From Symsagittifera roscoffensis (Eukaryota; Xenacoelomorpha; Acoela; Convolutidae): DNA of 64,000 nt. Positions 53,590 to 64,000 of the stretch are shown one piece after another. The notes beneath the pieces are model-generated. The model made no database searches and was not told the DNA's origin. It saw nothing but the letters and a program-made list of their open reading frames with translations. The stretch is taken from positions 15,427,789 through 15,491,788 of the forward strand of contig NC_087062.1 in NCBI RefSeq assembly GCF_963678635.1, written 5' to 3'. The translations under genes and the position numbers were made by a program. The first letter of the stretch is position 1. Each line of letters begins with the position of its first letter.

Positions 53590-53830
53590 GACTGACCCAA
53601 AATTACTAATTTTGAGGGGGAGCGCGCGCCAAAAAATCGTGATTTTTGGGTGAACATTTAATTCCAAAAAGTGCCTAAAAAGTTTTGGTCTGTTTTTTCA
53701 AAAAATTTGAATATAGCGTAAATATATTTGTCAAAATAGGGTCTTTACAGTGATTTGGGAGAGCTCACAATAGATAATTTTTTGAAAGTTCGTAGTAAAC
53801 CCCCCCGAGAGAATCCTAGATCCACCCCTG
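53590..53830 (-). mobile_element. Truncated relative of the hAT-type MITE
   Basis: Read on the minus strand from 53830 it begins CAGGGGTGGATCTAGGATTC and CTCGGGGGG, matching the left end of the 25473 element. It continues through GAGCTCTCCC and ends near GGGGGAGCGCGCGCC. The other terminus is missing. Confidence 0.7.
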
Positions 53831-54213
53831 TGGGACGTAGTAATGAGATATCATATTAGTGCCAAGTAACTTGCTTTGATTTCTATCAGAGGACTAAATA
53901 TCAATCTCAATCCTAATTTTTTCTGATTAACTCCTTTCAACTGTGGCATGTGATATTCTGATGAAAACATTTTAAAAATACTTAAGAGAAATTTTTTTTT
54001 GAATTTTGGGATTACGAGGCCAAACTATGCATTTTAATAATTGTAAGCGGATTCCGCAACAAGGACGCTCCCTTTTTGTTCTTCTTGAGTTCTTTCAATT
54101 TCTTTGATCATTCTGACAAAATTTTCACATGTTTAAAGACTTTCTCTGGAATCCAGAAACATACAGACACAAAATTGTGCGCCTATCGAATATTTATGAT
54201 AATTTAGAGCGAA

Positions 54214-55046
54214 CCCGGGTTGACCAAAAATGCTTATCATAAAAATTTCATATATGAAAAAAGTATATCATACAATTTTGTACTATTCCATAAATACAAA
54301 AAAATTAAGAAAACTTTAAAATGAGCACTTTTTCATATATATGGAAATTGTAGGACAAGCATTTTTTCATAAATCGAAAAGTTGATTTTTTTAAAAAATT
54401 TTATTTCTCAAAATTTTTGGGATGTGTTCATGACCGAACACAAGTGACTAAAACCATGGTTTACTCAAAACTAGAGTCACCAAAGGGAACGACCTGAATT
54501 GTATCAGAGTTTTCTTGCACAAATGATATACCGAAAGCATCAAACTTTTAAATTTTGGCCAACATTTTCAAAGATGATTATTTTTAAAATTAGAATTTTC
54601 ACATTATCAGACGATGATCATGGCATATATAAACATGCCATACAAAAGAAATAGGAGCTTATAGCCTGTTAGAAAAAAGTTATCCAGAGAAAGTTATCCA
54701 TTCGATTTGCGGTTGAAAAAAAAATTTGGGCAATTTCAATTTTGGGCAATTTTGTCGCCATCAAAAAAATGCAAGTCATACAGTTTTCATTTATGGAAAT
54801 TGTATGCTAACCAATTTTTTCTAAAAAAAAAAGGAAACACCGTTTTTTATCACCAGACTGTTTTATGTGGTTCAAATAGCCACAGAAACTTGTTCGAATC
54901 TTTTTTCAATGATTTTTTGAAATTGTATGAAAATTGTATGATAAGCATTTTTCCATACATTTGATGTATCGAGTTGTATGATAAGCATTTTCGGTGTATG
55001 AAAGTATAAATTAAGCATTTTTGGTTTATGGAGGTCAACCAACCCG
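54214..55046. mobile_element. Non-autonomous element with inverted CCCGGGTTG termini
   Basis: Left end CCCGGGTTGACCAAAAATGC. The right end, read in reverse complement, is CCCGGGTTGGTTGACC, then AAACCAAAAATGCTTA. Inside, words like TGTATGATAAGCATTTT and their complements recur, giving a partly palindromic element. No coding capacity. Target duplication not clear. Confidence 0.65.
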
Positions 55047-55185
55047 GGAAGAGAATATAAGAGAACAATTTTGAGAAAGTTTGTTTGTTAGTTTTTCTTT
55101 TTTTTATGCGTAAGTGAATGTGTACAAAAGATTTTATTCTGCTTGGGTTGCAACCAGATCTTGTTACTGCTATGATATTTTTCAG

Positions 55186-55425
55186 TGGTCGAATACGAAG
55201 ATGCCACGAACTCCAGTGGTATCGCAATTGGCATTACAATGACATTCACCCCAGGCACTCTGTACCGAGATGAGTCAGTGGTCTTTCAGCTGAACAGTGA
55301 AGGCTGGTTTTTCGACAATGGTTACACAGATGGCCAACCAGGATATGGACTGGAACAGGGAAGAGCTTACAGCTACCGACTGGAAGACAACATCGGCAGA
55401 GATATCACCGAAATCTTTTGCACTC
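55186..55425 (+). CDS. Exon 1 seen of the extracellular-protein gene
   Basis: 240 bp (79 codons plus split codons). The frame is fully open, GC-rich for the region and bounded by TTTTTCAG and C|GTAAGA. Contains an NSS sequon and an aromatic/glycine-rich stretch (GWFFDNGYTDGQPGYG). No domain name assigned. Confidence 0.75.
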
Positions 55426-58400
55426 GTAAGAAATGCATTTTTTAGTCTTAAGAGACGTATGTTGGCTTTTTTGTTCCAAGCAGTGTCCTTCTTTTTTGTG
55501 ACAACCATCGTGTAGTTTTGATTGTGAGGGTTTTTTGAGCGTTCGCAGGACTGGGTGCTTGGCAAAATATTTTGGGCGGTTATGAACAAAAAAATCGCGG
55601 TTTTCCGACGTGCTATCCTTCCATCAAAACTGGTATATTAGTATCGAATGCGTCATAGAAACTTACATTGTTCAACCAGAAATGGCTTACGTTAACAGTA
55701 CCAACGGTGATTGGGCACTTTGGAAAAATTAAGCAACAGAAGTGGGAGGAAGCAATAGGAAGTATGAGGTAGCTTTACAACTGTTCAAATATTGAACATT
55801 AAGAAATAACAGGTAGCTTTGCAGCTACTAAAATGGGTTTTGATTGCGACTAAAATAAATATGAGAGACAAGAAGAGCAATAGAAAGTAAAAAGATTGAA
55901 GGGTTCAAATATTGATCATTATTCAAATATTGATCAATATTGATCATTTTCCTGACAACCCGAGTCAAACCGCACAAAACTAAAAGTCAAACTGCGCAAC
56001 GTTTTCAGACTGAAATTGTCTCTTCTTGTCTTGTCTTCGTTTATTACCAGACTGGCACTAAAAAGTTATCTTAGTCACTCCAAAAGTTTTTTTCAGTCGC
56101 GCCAACGATATATCTTAGCGGTGTGCCAAAAAAAAGGTTTTTGTCTTGGCAAAGGCCTATTAAAACCGCCTCAAAAAAAATTTGTCTTAATCCCACTAAA
56201 AACTTTTTTAAAAGTCGCGCCAACGTCATATGCTAGTCGTTTCAAGCATCTGTATTAGTCACGTCCAATTTATCTCTTAGCTACACCAAAAACTTTTTTT
56301 AGTCGCAGCAAAATCGTATTTTAGTCGAACCGAAAACGCTTTTTAGTAGCGCCAAAGGCTTATTTTCTTCAAATCTACGTCTTCTCTTGATCACGTCAAA
56401 ATCTTACTTTAGTCGTGTCAAAGTCTATCTTAGTCACAAAAAAAACCTATTTAGTCGCGCCCAAGTATCATTTTGGTAGCGCTACTGTTTTATCCCAGTC
56501 GCTTCAACATCCTACCTATTTCAGTAGGGATACCGTGTTTTCTTAGTCGCACCAAAGGCCGATCTTAGTCCCACCGAAGCCTTTTCTTTTGTTTTTTGAC
56601 AAAAGGAAGACTATATAAGCTCAAGGTCCTTCTTTAGTTGCGCTTACGTCTCATCCTAATTGTGCCAAAAAACTACTTTTTGGCGCAAACCATTGCGAGC
56701 CAAACTGTGCATTCTGTGCATTGTAAACGGATTCCGCAACAGGCAAAATCCGATTAGTCGCAGAATCCGCAACTTTGCTACTTTTCTTTGATCTTCGTTG
56801 CTGTTTTTAATTCCACAAACAAATACCTATAACATTGTGCCGCTCAAAATCGCTCCAAAAATAGGCGAATTTGCGGAATCCGCAACTGTGTTTGCGGATT
56901 CCAGAACAGTTTGTGGAATACACAAAAAAATTAATAATACATGTGTATAGTTACATTGAGCTGTTGTGGAATCCGCAACTGTAAGTGGAATCCGCAAATT
57001 GCCAGTGGAACCCGCAAATTGTAAGTGGCGTCCGAAATTGTAAGTGGAATCCGCATTTTGTTTGCGGATTCTACTTACATTTGCGGATTCCACTTATTTT
57101 TTGCGGATTCTTTCTACAATTTGCAGAATCCAGAACAACAAGCTATAATTGTTTTTTTTGCGGAATCCGCAACAAAACAATTCTGCCGACAAGATTTACG
57201 TTAAAAGTATATGTACGCGGAATCCACTTACATTTTGGAACATGTTTAAAAATTGGTCTGTGGAATCCAAGAACCTACAAACACAAAATTGTGCGCCTAT
57301 ACAGTGCACAGTTTGGCCTCGTAGTGATGTTCTATCCTAATCTCAAGCGAAAGTCTTATGGTACTTGCTCCATAAGCTTACCTTACCTGCATCGACGTCC
57401 TATCTTCGTCCTGCAAAAGTCTTTCAAGTCGTGTCCTCAGGTTTTTTTTCAAAATTGGCAACGAACGTAGCACAAAGTCTTTTTATAAGTTGCACCAAGG
57501 GAGTATCGCACCAGAATTTTATATAGTTCTTGCCAATTTGTTATTTTAGTTGCGCCAACAACTTAGTTTTGGTCAAGTCAAAACTGCGTTCAAGTCGCGC
57601 CAAAAACTTATATGAAAATTGTCAAAGGCTTACCTTAGTTAAACCGTTGTCTCAGTTTAGTCGCGCCATTTTTACAGACACACTAAAAACACTTTCGAAC
57701 TAAAGTATTGTCTAAATCGCACAAACAATTTTCGTTATTAGCGCATTGTCTTATCTACGCGCAAGGGGATTCTTTAATCGCACTAAAGTTTTATAATAGT
57801 CGCGTTAAACAATATTTTTACTGCAAAAAAAAACACGTCAGAGGGACTGTATCAAAATCTGATTTCGAAACTTTTACGCAAAGATAATTGTGGTCAGTTA
57901 AACAACCATACGATAACTTATTTGCGCAAGAAAGCGAAAGTGATGACGGGACCATCATAAAAGTTTGAAGAATTTTTACTGCAAACTACTCAATTTAGCT
58001 GTCATGTATGAACAATGTTAAGCCCAAAAAAGGCCTAAAATTCTTTGTGGGGTTATGAAACACATGCTTCTATATATTCACATTCTAAAACAAAAATTTT
58101 CAGATCTGAAAATCAACTGATGAGGGAAAAAAGAATTTCAGATCTTGCACAGAAATTCCCCCGGGTACGGGCAGCCAACATGACATCGAGCATTTACATA
58201 CTACAGTACAAGGCTTTACCTTTTTTATGACAAAAATTCTGTCGGAAAACCAAGACCGAAAAGTTGCGCACCGTTTTACGAGCAGAAAATGGTTACGCGT
58301 GTCTTTTTAGATTGACAGGATCCGAGGTCAAATGGGGATAAAGCTCCGCCTTCGGCAAACTTTTCACTAAACGAAAAAATTGTACTGAAAACTTCGTCGG

Positions 58401-61400
58401 CCAACTTAGAGGAACCAAGTGTTGTACTAAATACCCGCTGCTTAAAGCTGCAGGCAATTCTCTTACGTTTCCCAACCTGATTTTAGGCTAGCACTTACTT
58501 GGCTAGCTTGCGTACCAGGAGGGCTGGTGCGCGCTATTTTTTTCCCGGATGCATGGGAGCCCATTTTTCCTGTGCCGACAAAATGGGAGATTGTCTGATA
58601 AAAAAATGGACGGGGTAGTGGGACATGCGATGATGGTATCTGATGGTTACGTGAAACCACACAACAATTATTGATAGATGGATTCCAAAGCCGCTAACTC
58701 TCAATTAGCCGCTAACTTTTTTTAAATTGAGCAGCGGGCTGGTTTAAGAAAAGACCATGGCAGTGCAATTTATGGATATACTTTGGCGGAGCGACATAAG
58801 AAAAGAATTTCATGCGACTTTAAAAAGACTGGGTCGTGCCAGTTTTTTTTCTGTAATTGAAAATTTTTGGTCGTGCTGTTCGCGCTATTATCTTCGGTTG
58901 TCCCAGTTTTTTGGTCACGATTTTTTTTGGTCAAGCCTGTATGTGATTGTTAAAATTTTGAAGTTATGCCGGTCAGGAATTATTAAACTTGGGTGGCGCC
59001 GGTCTGATCTTTAGTTGCAGACCTCGACCCGTGGTTCTTTCTTGAATTTAAAAATTTTCTGATTTTGAGGTTAGGTCATGATGACTTCATTTTAGATCCT
59101 GCTCCTGCTTATGATCTGAGGACCACTATGTTGAATGAAACCCTTGCGCTCGTTGTGCACACCAGGATTCCTGCATCCCTTGCGAGTAGCTATTACATAG
59201 GATTGCTTGAGCTTGATAAATATTTCGACTTCTTCGAAGGTGCGTAATTATTTTAGTTTTGTTTATGAAGCAAGTACAACTTCTGAAAACAAAAACTATC
59301 GTTATTTTGCGCCCTTAAAACGGCCAACAAAATATTTTTCTTCAAAAGGTTTTATACTGTTTTTGCTTTTAATCAAATTTCTCATCCGAATAGCTCTCAT
59401 TCAGCTCTCATCCGAATAGCTCTCATCCCTCGTATAGCAGCTCATAGAAATTTAAATGAATGAAAAGAAAGATATCGATATTTGCCATAATAAACTATGA
59501 AACTAGAATATTATTTTCAAAAAAAGGCTTTGCTTTTAATAAATTAGGAGTAAGTTTGAGGTTTTCAATTCATTTCCATTTTTCTTTTGTTATACCATTT
59601 TAGTCTTATGAAAGCCCGGTTGAGTTTTATGATTTACAATTGACAATATTCCGAGTATTAACAAATGTAATATCCGATTTGTTGGATGTTTTTAATTAAT
59701 TAGAAGTATTTGCTGCACTTACAATTATTGTTCCGACTTTCGATACGAAAGTAATGGAATATTTGTGCTCGGGGTGGGTTTTTTTCTTCAGATAAATTTC
59801 GAATTTTTAACTAGCCATTTTTGACGGAATATTTTCATATCATTCGAAAGCTATTGTTGTCTTGAGTTCAAATTTGAAAAAATGTTTTACCTGTGATGTT
59901 TTTTCGTAAAGTTACGGGGGTTTACATATTGCCATTTTTGCCACTTTGGGACAATTAACGCGCGATATGTTTCGCGCTATTAACGCGTAGGCGGAGAATT
60001 ATTCCGTCTTAGAAATCGTTCCAAATTGGTTGAAAGAAGCTTATTTGCCATAATTGATTTGTTAGAAGGAGCAAAATCTATCCTTATCTACTTTATATGG
60101 CGTGTGGGGGGATAATTTTCATTTAAAAAATTCAACTTTTAGAAGAAAAAAATTCATTTTGTTTTATTTCGTTTAATTTTATAATGTTACTACTGCTCCA
60201 TAAACCTTAAAAGGCAGTCGGAACATTCAGGGTTTCGCCCTGATACGAGCAGTCTTGTCTAAATTCATTTTTGTTCCGACTTTCGTAACGAAAGTAGCGG
60301 AATAATTGTGCTCGGGGTAGGTTTTTTTTTCTTCAAACAAATTTCGACTTTTTAACTAGCCATTTTTGACGGAATTTTTTTATATCATTCAAAAAGTATT
60401 GTTGTCCTGAGCTAAAATTCAAATAAATGTTTCACTTTTAGACGTGCCCAATTGTAGCAAACAAAAGGTAGGCGAAAAAAGTAGGCTTGAAGCTGTTTCA
60501 TTCAGAGAAATTATAACGTTCAACTATCTCTCACGTGACCAACTAATATCCCCAATTTATAGGTTTTCAATATTTTATTTTCTCAAAAACTATTCGCGAT
60601 ATGAATTAACGACAGTCGGAACATTCAGGGCTTTGCCCTGATATACGACCAGTCTTGATCTCGACCAAACCTCGCAGCTCTAATCTCGACCAACACTTTT
60701 TGGTCACATTTGAACAGGTATCCGTTTCTTATCCAAAAAATTTTCCATTCAATACGCTTTTCAGTTCTCCATACTTAAGATTTTTTTCTGTGCTTCTTGC
60801 TTATGAAAGAACCTCTTCATTTTGATACTGTCAACTATTATGGTTTGTTTGAACACTGTTTTTGTAGAGCTTGATCTTTGATAATACTTTGGCTGAGATT
60901 GAATCCAAATTAGATTTTATCACTGTAAAATGCAATCTTGTACAATAACAAAATCCTACAGTTTAATTGATTTCTCTAATCAGTAGTTTTTTTGCATCCA
61001 AAACTTAACGCAAGAAAAAGGGGACCCTTTAAGTCGGCCAAAAATGGATTTCTTAGAAAGTATGAGTATCAAAGGGGGACCCCTTTGATACTCATACTTT
61101 CTAAGAAATCCATTTTGGCCGACCGACTCTAAAACTTTAGAGGGTAAAAGGGGAGCGCGCGCCAAAAAAACGCGATTTTTTGTCATCGTTTTTCAGAAAG
61201 TGCCAAAAACGAGGCTTGTTTGACATGTTTTTTTTCAGAACTTTGCCTGCGGCCGACCTAAATCAGTTTGGTCGACCTAAAAAAATAAAGGTCGTCAATT
61301 TTTCGTGAAGATTCTAGATCCGCCTCTGTCTTTGATGAAATTGAAGTTGAAAGCCTCCTTCTTAAATTTTTAACACACTTTTTATTCTATTGTTCTTGTT

Positions 61401-62746
61401 TTTGTTAGTTTTTTTTCTTCTAAATCGAACTGCCCCAAAAAATTGCAATAAAGCAAAACTGTTTCTCAAAATAGGATCGTTTGTTGTTTTGGGAGATCTC
61501 TGTAGTTGCTTGAAATTCAAGTCTTCCGCAAAGGTCTCAGATCCCTCCTGTGTATGCTAATTGTGATTTAGAAGTATCACCCTAAAAATTTTTTTGTTTA
61601 TTTTTTTGCATCAAGTTACCATCAAGTTTACTGGTTCAATGAAAAATACAGTTAATTCAATTGATTTTAAAATAAACCAACGGTTTTTAAAAATTTTCGG
61701 GAGCTTATCGTATGTGTTGAAGTTAGTGAAACTAGTTTTGAGAATGCCAATATATCAAAAGGTAGGAATTGTCTTCTTTTTCTACATGGTAAAAGAATAA
61801 TCATTTTTTGTTTTCAGCTCTATTTTTTGTGATCTCTTTTGGATGCAATTGTTGGATGTCAATACCTCCAAATACTGCCGTACTATTAAGTTTTTTGGGT
61901 TTATTTTCTCCAAAAAACTGCATGCATAACAAAATTGTTCAGCAAAAAAGGCTCATTTAGTATTTGGGAAAGTCAAAAAATAGCAGATCCTCCCTTGTTT
62001 ATATTATTTCATGGAGTTTCATATTGGTTTTAGCATTGTCAATTAAAATTACAATTTTGGTCGATGAAAACTAAAAAAAAAGAGCGGTGGAAAGCTTTTT
62101 GAGAACCTTATACTTTTTGAGCTATGAGAGTATACTTTTTAGATTGGATCTCTTTAACTATCTTTTCCCCCTTTGGTAGCTAATAACGAACTGCCTTCCC
62201 TATAACAAACTAATTCATCGGTTAAAATAATGGTTATTTGTACCCAGTAACGAATCCCCCCTTTGTTGCAAAAACTAAACTAATTCTAAAAGAAGAACAA
62301 GTTTACTTAATGTTCGAAAATTCCACATTTTTTGACGAGTATATATAATCATTTTTTGTTAAAAAGTTAAACCGATCTATTTAACAGTCTCTTCTCTTTT
62401 CAAGTTTCAAGAAAGGGGAGATTATTAAGCAAGTCAAATCATCAAAATTTTGACGAGAATGCTAATCTGCTGTTTTTTTATATGGGTGTGTATTCATTCG
62501 TAAATGCTTCTAATGAATAAATGTATTGTTGGTAGATCTATCTTTTTAGCAAAAACCAATATTTCTTTTCAAGTGCCTGGATACTATCAAATTCCTCCTT
62601 CGTTATTTTAGACAATCCCTCCAAACTTTCTACGGGAACCCAGGTGGCTGTCAACGTTAGTTTCACCAACTTAACTTTCGTCATAACACAAGCCCACATT
62701 TGCCCAAAAACGGAACCAGTGGAACAAAGGAGTGAATACGCTATCT
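55186..62746 (+). CDS. Putative secreted/extracellular protein gene (partial, phase-1 exons)
   Basis: Exons: 55186-55425 (acceptor TTTTTCAG, donor GTAAGA), 59075-59239 (donor GTGCGT), a possible 27-bp exon at 60443-60469 (DVPNCSKQK, donor GTAGGC), and 62612-62746 or beyond. Each starts with two bases and ends with one, so they join in phase. The first encodes VEYEDATNSSGIAIGITMTF, FQLNSEGWFFDNGYTDG and AYSYRLEDN; the second HDDFILDPAPAYDLRTTM and VHTRIPASLASSYY; the last VNVSFTNLTFVITQAHICP with two N-glycosylation sequons. Beta-rich, acidic, Cys-poor sequence suggests extracellular domains; I do not recognise the family. Start and end are outside the exons seen. The last exon is cut by a duplication junction here and repeated at 63974. 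Confidence 0.6.
56020..57830. repeat. Degenerate array of TTAGTCGCGCCAAA units
   Basis: Variants of TTAGTCGCGCCAAAGTCTTA recur every 30-50 bp at 56030-56690 and again 57470-57830, with the GCGGATTCC repeat block between. Strongly diverged. The short G/T-rich patch at 58830-58960 (GGTCGTGCCAG, GGTCACGATT) may be a reverse-strand relative. Confidence 0.65.
56744..57123. repeat. GCGGATTCC repeat block, copy 1 (380 bp)
   Basis: Many copies of GCGGATTCC and its complement GGAATCCGC. One pair forms a long hairpin: GTAAGTGGAATCCGCA against TGCGGATTCTACTTAC with one mismatch. Matches 62747-63126 over 380 bp, with one difference seen (CAACTGTG here, CAACAGTG there). The reading frame on the minus strand is a repeat by-product. 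Confidence 0.9.
58300..58670. other. GC-richer coding-like patch, strand uncertain
   Basis: Stands out from the AT-rich background and is open on both strands. Plus: WLACVPGGLVRAIFFPDAWE, then after a shift GVVGHAMMVSDGYVKPHNN. Minus: two overlapping frames starting at 58660 and 58475. No splice sites frame it clearly. It may be a decayed gene or retroelement piece. Confidence 0.35.
59075..59239 (+). CDS. Exon 2 seen of the extracellular-protein gene
   Basis: 165 bp (54 codons). Acceptor GGTTAG, with GAG six bases earlier as an in-phase alternative; donor AAG|GTGCGT. Contains an NET sequon and hydrophobic strand-like segments (TLALVVHTRI, YYIGLLEL). Phase 1 on both sides, matching the preceding exon. 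Confidence 0.7.
59715..59905. repeat. Dispersed repeat, TTCCGACTTTCG...CGAAAGT type, copy 1
   Basis: Shares ATTGTTCCGACTTTCGATAC, GTGCTCGGGGT, ACTAGCCATTTTTGACGGAA and later words with 60270-60440. A more diverged relative occurs in both units of the 1.86-kb duplication (31645-31815 and 33500-33670). It begins with an imperfect palindrome (TTCCGACTTTCG, TACGAAAGTAATGGAA). Confidence 0.7.
60191..60440. repeat. Dispersed repeat pair, second copies
   Basis: 60191-60257 is the TACTGCTCCATA block seen at 23-89. It is followed by the TTCCGACTTTCG block (60270-60440) repeated from 59715. Their adjacency here, and near each other in the 31-35 kb duplication, suggests both may be parts of one longer repeat. 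Confidence 0.6.
61010..61328. mobile_element. MITE relative with a near-perfect internal palindrome
   Basis: The right end reads CTAGATCCGCCTCTG, matching the terminus of the 25473 element. Inside, 61034-61122 is an inverted repeat with arms of 43-44 bases (one-base indel) around a 1-2-base spacer, made of GGCCAAAAATGGATTTCTTA followed by GAAAGTATGAGTATC and the complement. The left terminus is not clear. Confidence 0.7.
62612..62746 (+). CDS. Exon 3 seen of the extracellular-protein gene, cut at a duplication junction
   Basis: Acceptor TTATTTTAG. The frame NPSKLSTGTQVAVNVSFTNL continues as TFVITQAHICPKTEPVEQ to YAIS, where the sequence switches at 62747 to the 380-bp repeat. The natural end of the exon is therefore missing in this copy. 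The same exon begins again at 63974 and runs out of the window. Confidence 0.65.
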
Positions 62747-63126
62747 CAAAATCCGATTAGTCGCAGAATCCGCAACTTTGCTACTTTTCTTTGATCTTCG
62801 TTGCTGTTTTTAATTCCACAAACAAATACCTATAACATTGTGCCGCTCAAAATCGCTCCAAAAATAGGCGAATTTGCGGAATCCGCAACAGTGTTTGCGG
62901 ATTCCAGAACAGTTTGTGGAATACACAAAAAAATTAATAATACATGTGTATAGTTACATTGAGCTGTTGTGGAATCCGCAACTGTAAGTGGAATCCGCAA
63001 ATTGCCAGTGGAACCCGCAAATTGTAAGTGGCGTCCGAAATTGTAAGTGGAATCCGCATTTTGTTTGCGGATTCTACTTACATTTGCGGATTCCACTTAT
63101 TTTTTGCGGATTCTTTCTACAATTTG
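62747..63126. repeat. GCGGATTCC repeat block, copy 2, at the duplication junction
   Basis: 380 bp nearly identical to 56744-57123, in the same orientation. It abuts the interrupted exon on the left and the restart of the duplicated unit on the right, with four bases (AAAA region) of ambiguous origin. Confidence 0.9.
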
Positions 63127-63129
63127 AAA

Positions 63130-64000
63130 AATTGTCTTCTTTTTCTACATGGTAAAAGAATAATCATTTTTTGTTTTCAGCTCTATTTTTTGTGATCTCT
63201 TTTGGATGCAATTGTTGGATGTCAATACCTCCAAATACTGCCGTACTATTAATTTTTTTGGGTTTTGTTTTCTCCAAAAAACTGCATGCATAACAAAATT
63301 GTTCAGCAAAAAAGGCTCATTTAGTATTTGGGAAAGTCAAAAAATAGCAGATCCTCCCTTGTTTATATTATTTCATGGAGTTTCATATTGGTTTTAGCAT
63401 TGTCAATTAAAATTACAATTTTGGTCGATGAAAACTAAAAAAAAGAGCGGTGGAAAGCTTTTTGAGAACCTTATACTTTTTGAGCTATGAGAGTATACTT
63501 TTTAGAATGGATCTCTTTAACTATCTTTTCCCCCTTTGGTAGCTAATAACGAACTGCCTTCCCTATAACAAACTAATTCATCGGTTAAAATAATGGTTAT
63601 TTGTACCCAGTAACGAATCCCCCCTTTGTTGCAAAAACTAAACTAATTCTAAAAGAAGAACAAGTTTACTTAATGTTCGAAAATTCCACATTTTTTGACG
63701 AGTATAAATAATCATTTTTTGTTAAAAAGTTAAACCGATCTATTTAACAGTCTCTTCTCTTTTCAAGTTTCAAGAAAGGGGAGATTATTAAGCAAGTCAA
63801 ATCATCAAAATTTTGACGAGAATGCTAATCTGCTGTTTTTTATATGGGTGTGTATTCATTCGTAAATGCTTCTAATGAATAAATGTATTGTTGGTAGATC
63901 TATCTTTTTAACAAAAACCAAAATTTCTTTTCAAGTGCCTGGATACTATCAAATTCCTCCTTCGTTATTTTAGACAATCCCTCCAAACTTTCTACGGGAA
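63130..64000. repeat. Right unit of the 1.36-kb tandem duplication (runs off the window)
   Basis: Matches 61767-62637 with a handful of single-base changes (for example TTAATTTTTTTGGG against TTAAGTTTTTTGGG). It includes the second copy of the exon acceptor at 63973. Confidence 0.85.
63974..64000 (+). CDS. Second copy of the exon starting at 62612 (partial)
   Basis: TTATTTTAG acceptor and the first 27 bases of the exon repeat exactly before the window ends. This copy may be the intact one. Confidence 0.6.

Larger units (their letters stand above)
61767..63129. repeat. Left unit of a 1.36-kb tandem duplication
   Basis: Starts AATTGTCTTCTTTTTCTAC and contains the exon start at 62612. It ends with a 380-bp copy of the GCGGATTCC block. 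The next AATTGTCTTC is at 63130, period 1363 bp. Confidence 0.85.

Noticed and set aside
56827-57093. 88-codon minus-strand frame, repeated at 62830-63096
   Set aside because: It is translated GCGGATTCC repeat; the identity reflects DNA duplication, not a protein.
1-64000. tRNA or rRNA genes
   Set aside because: No cloverleaf-compatible or rRNA-like stretch was noticed; a dedicated covariance-model scan was not possible.

Overview
The window is AT-rich, intron-rich animal DNA. Coding exons are short, flanked by GT-AG sites and polypyrimidine tracts, and separated by introns of several to more than ten kilobases packed with transposons, satellites and recent duplications. An invertebrate metazoan is the best reading. 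The sequence alone does not fix the phylum. A 200-base N run (36537-36736) is a scaffold gap.

Host genes. (1) A plus-strand gene enters from the left. It has one transmembrane exon at 2964-3084 and a tyrosine-containing cytoplasmic tail ending at 12306. (2) Convergent with it on the minus strand is a neuronal-calcium-sensor-like EF-hand gene, from its last exon (12656-12859) through an EF3 exon (25106-25251) to an EF1/EF2 exon present twice (32841-32996 and 34708-34863). Its first exon was not found. (3) A plus-strand terminal exon at 53213-53332 is followed by a polyadenylation signal; a possible partner exon abuts the N gap. (4) A plus-strand secreted or extracellular gene has phase-1 exons at 55186-55425, 59075-59239 and 62612 onward, and the last of these is duplicated at the right edge.

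Mobile DNA. The membrane-protein intron holds a decayed Ty3/gypsy retrotransposon (4496-11220) with CCHC, RT, RNase H and integrase remnants. The calcium-sensor intron holds an 11.2-kb LTR element (13871-25064, minus, 4-bp target duplication) that carries two tandem copies of an envelope-like glycoprotein region and no recognisable pol. It lies about 40 bp from the EF3 exon. A third large element, 40451-53162, has about 150-bp diverged terminal inverted repeats beginning AG and ending CT and holds decayed genes, including a zinc-finger/polymerase-B-like one. It looks like a decayed Maverick/Polinton. Smaller elements include a 434-bp hAT-type MITE with a perfect 8-bp target duplication, its degraded relatives, and an 833-bp element with inverted CCCGGGTTG ends.

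Repeats and rearrangements. An intronic satellite of about 300-bp monomers (28075-29860) shows alternating dimer organisation. A tandem 1.86-kb duplication (31272-34995) doubles a calcium-sensor exon, with a base change in one splice donor. At the right edge a 1.36-kb duplication has a 380-bp insert at its junction that matches 56744-57123 almost perfectly.
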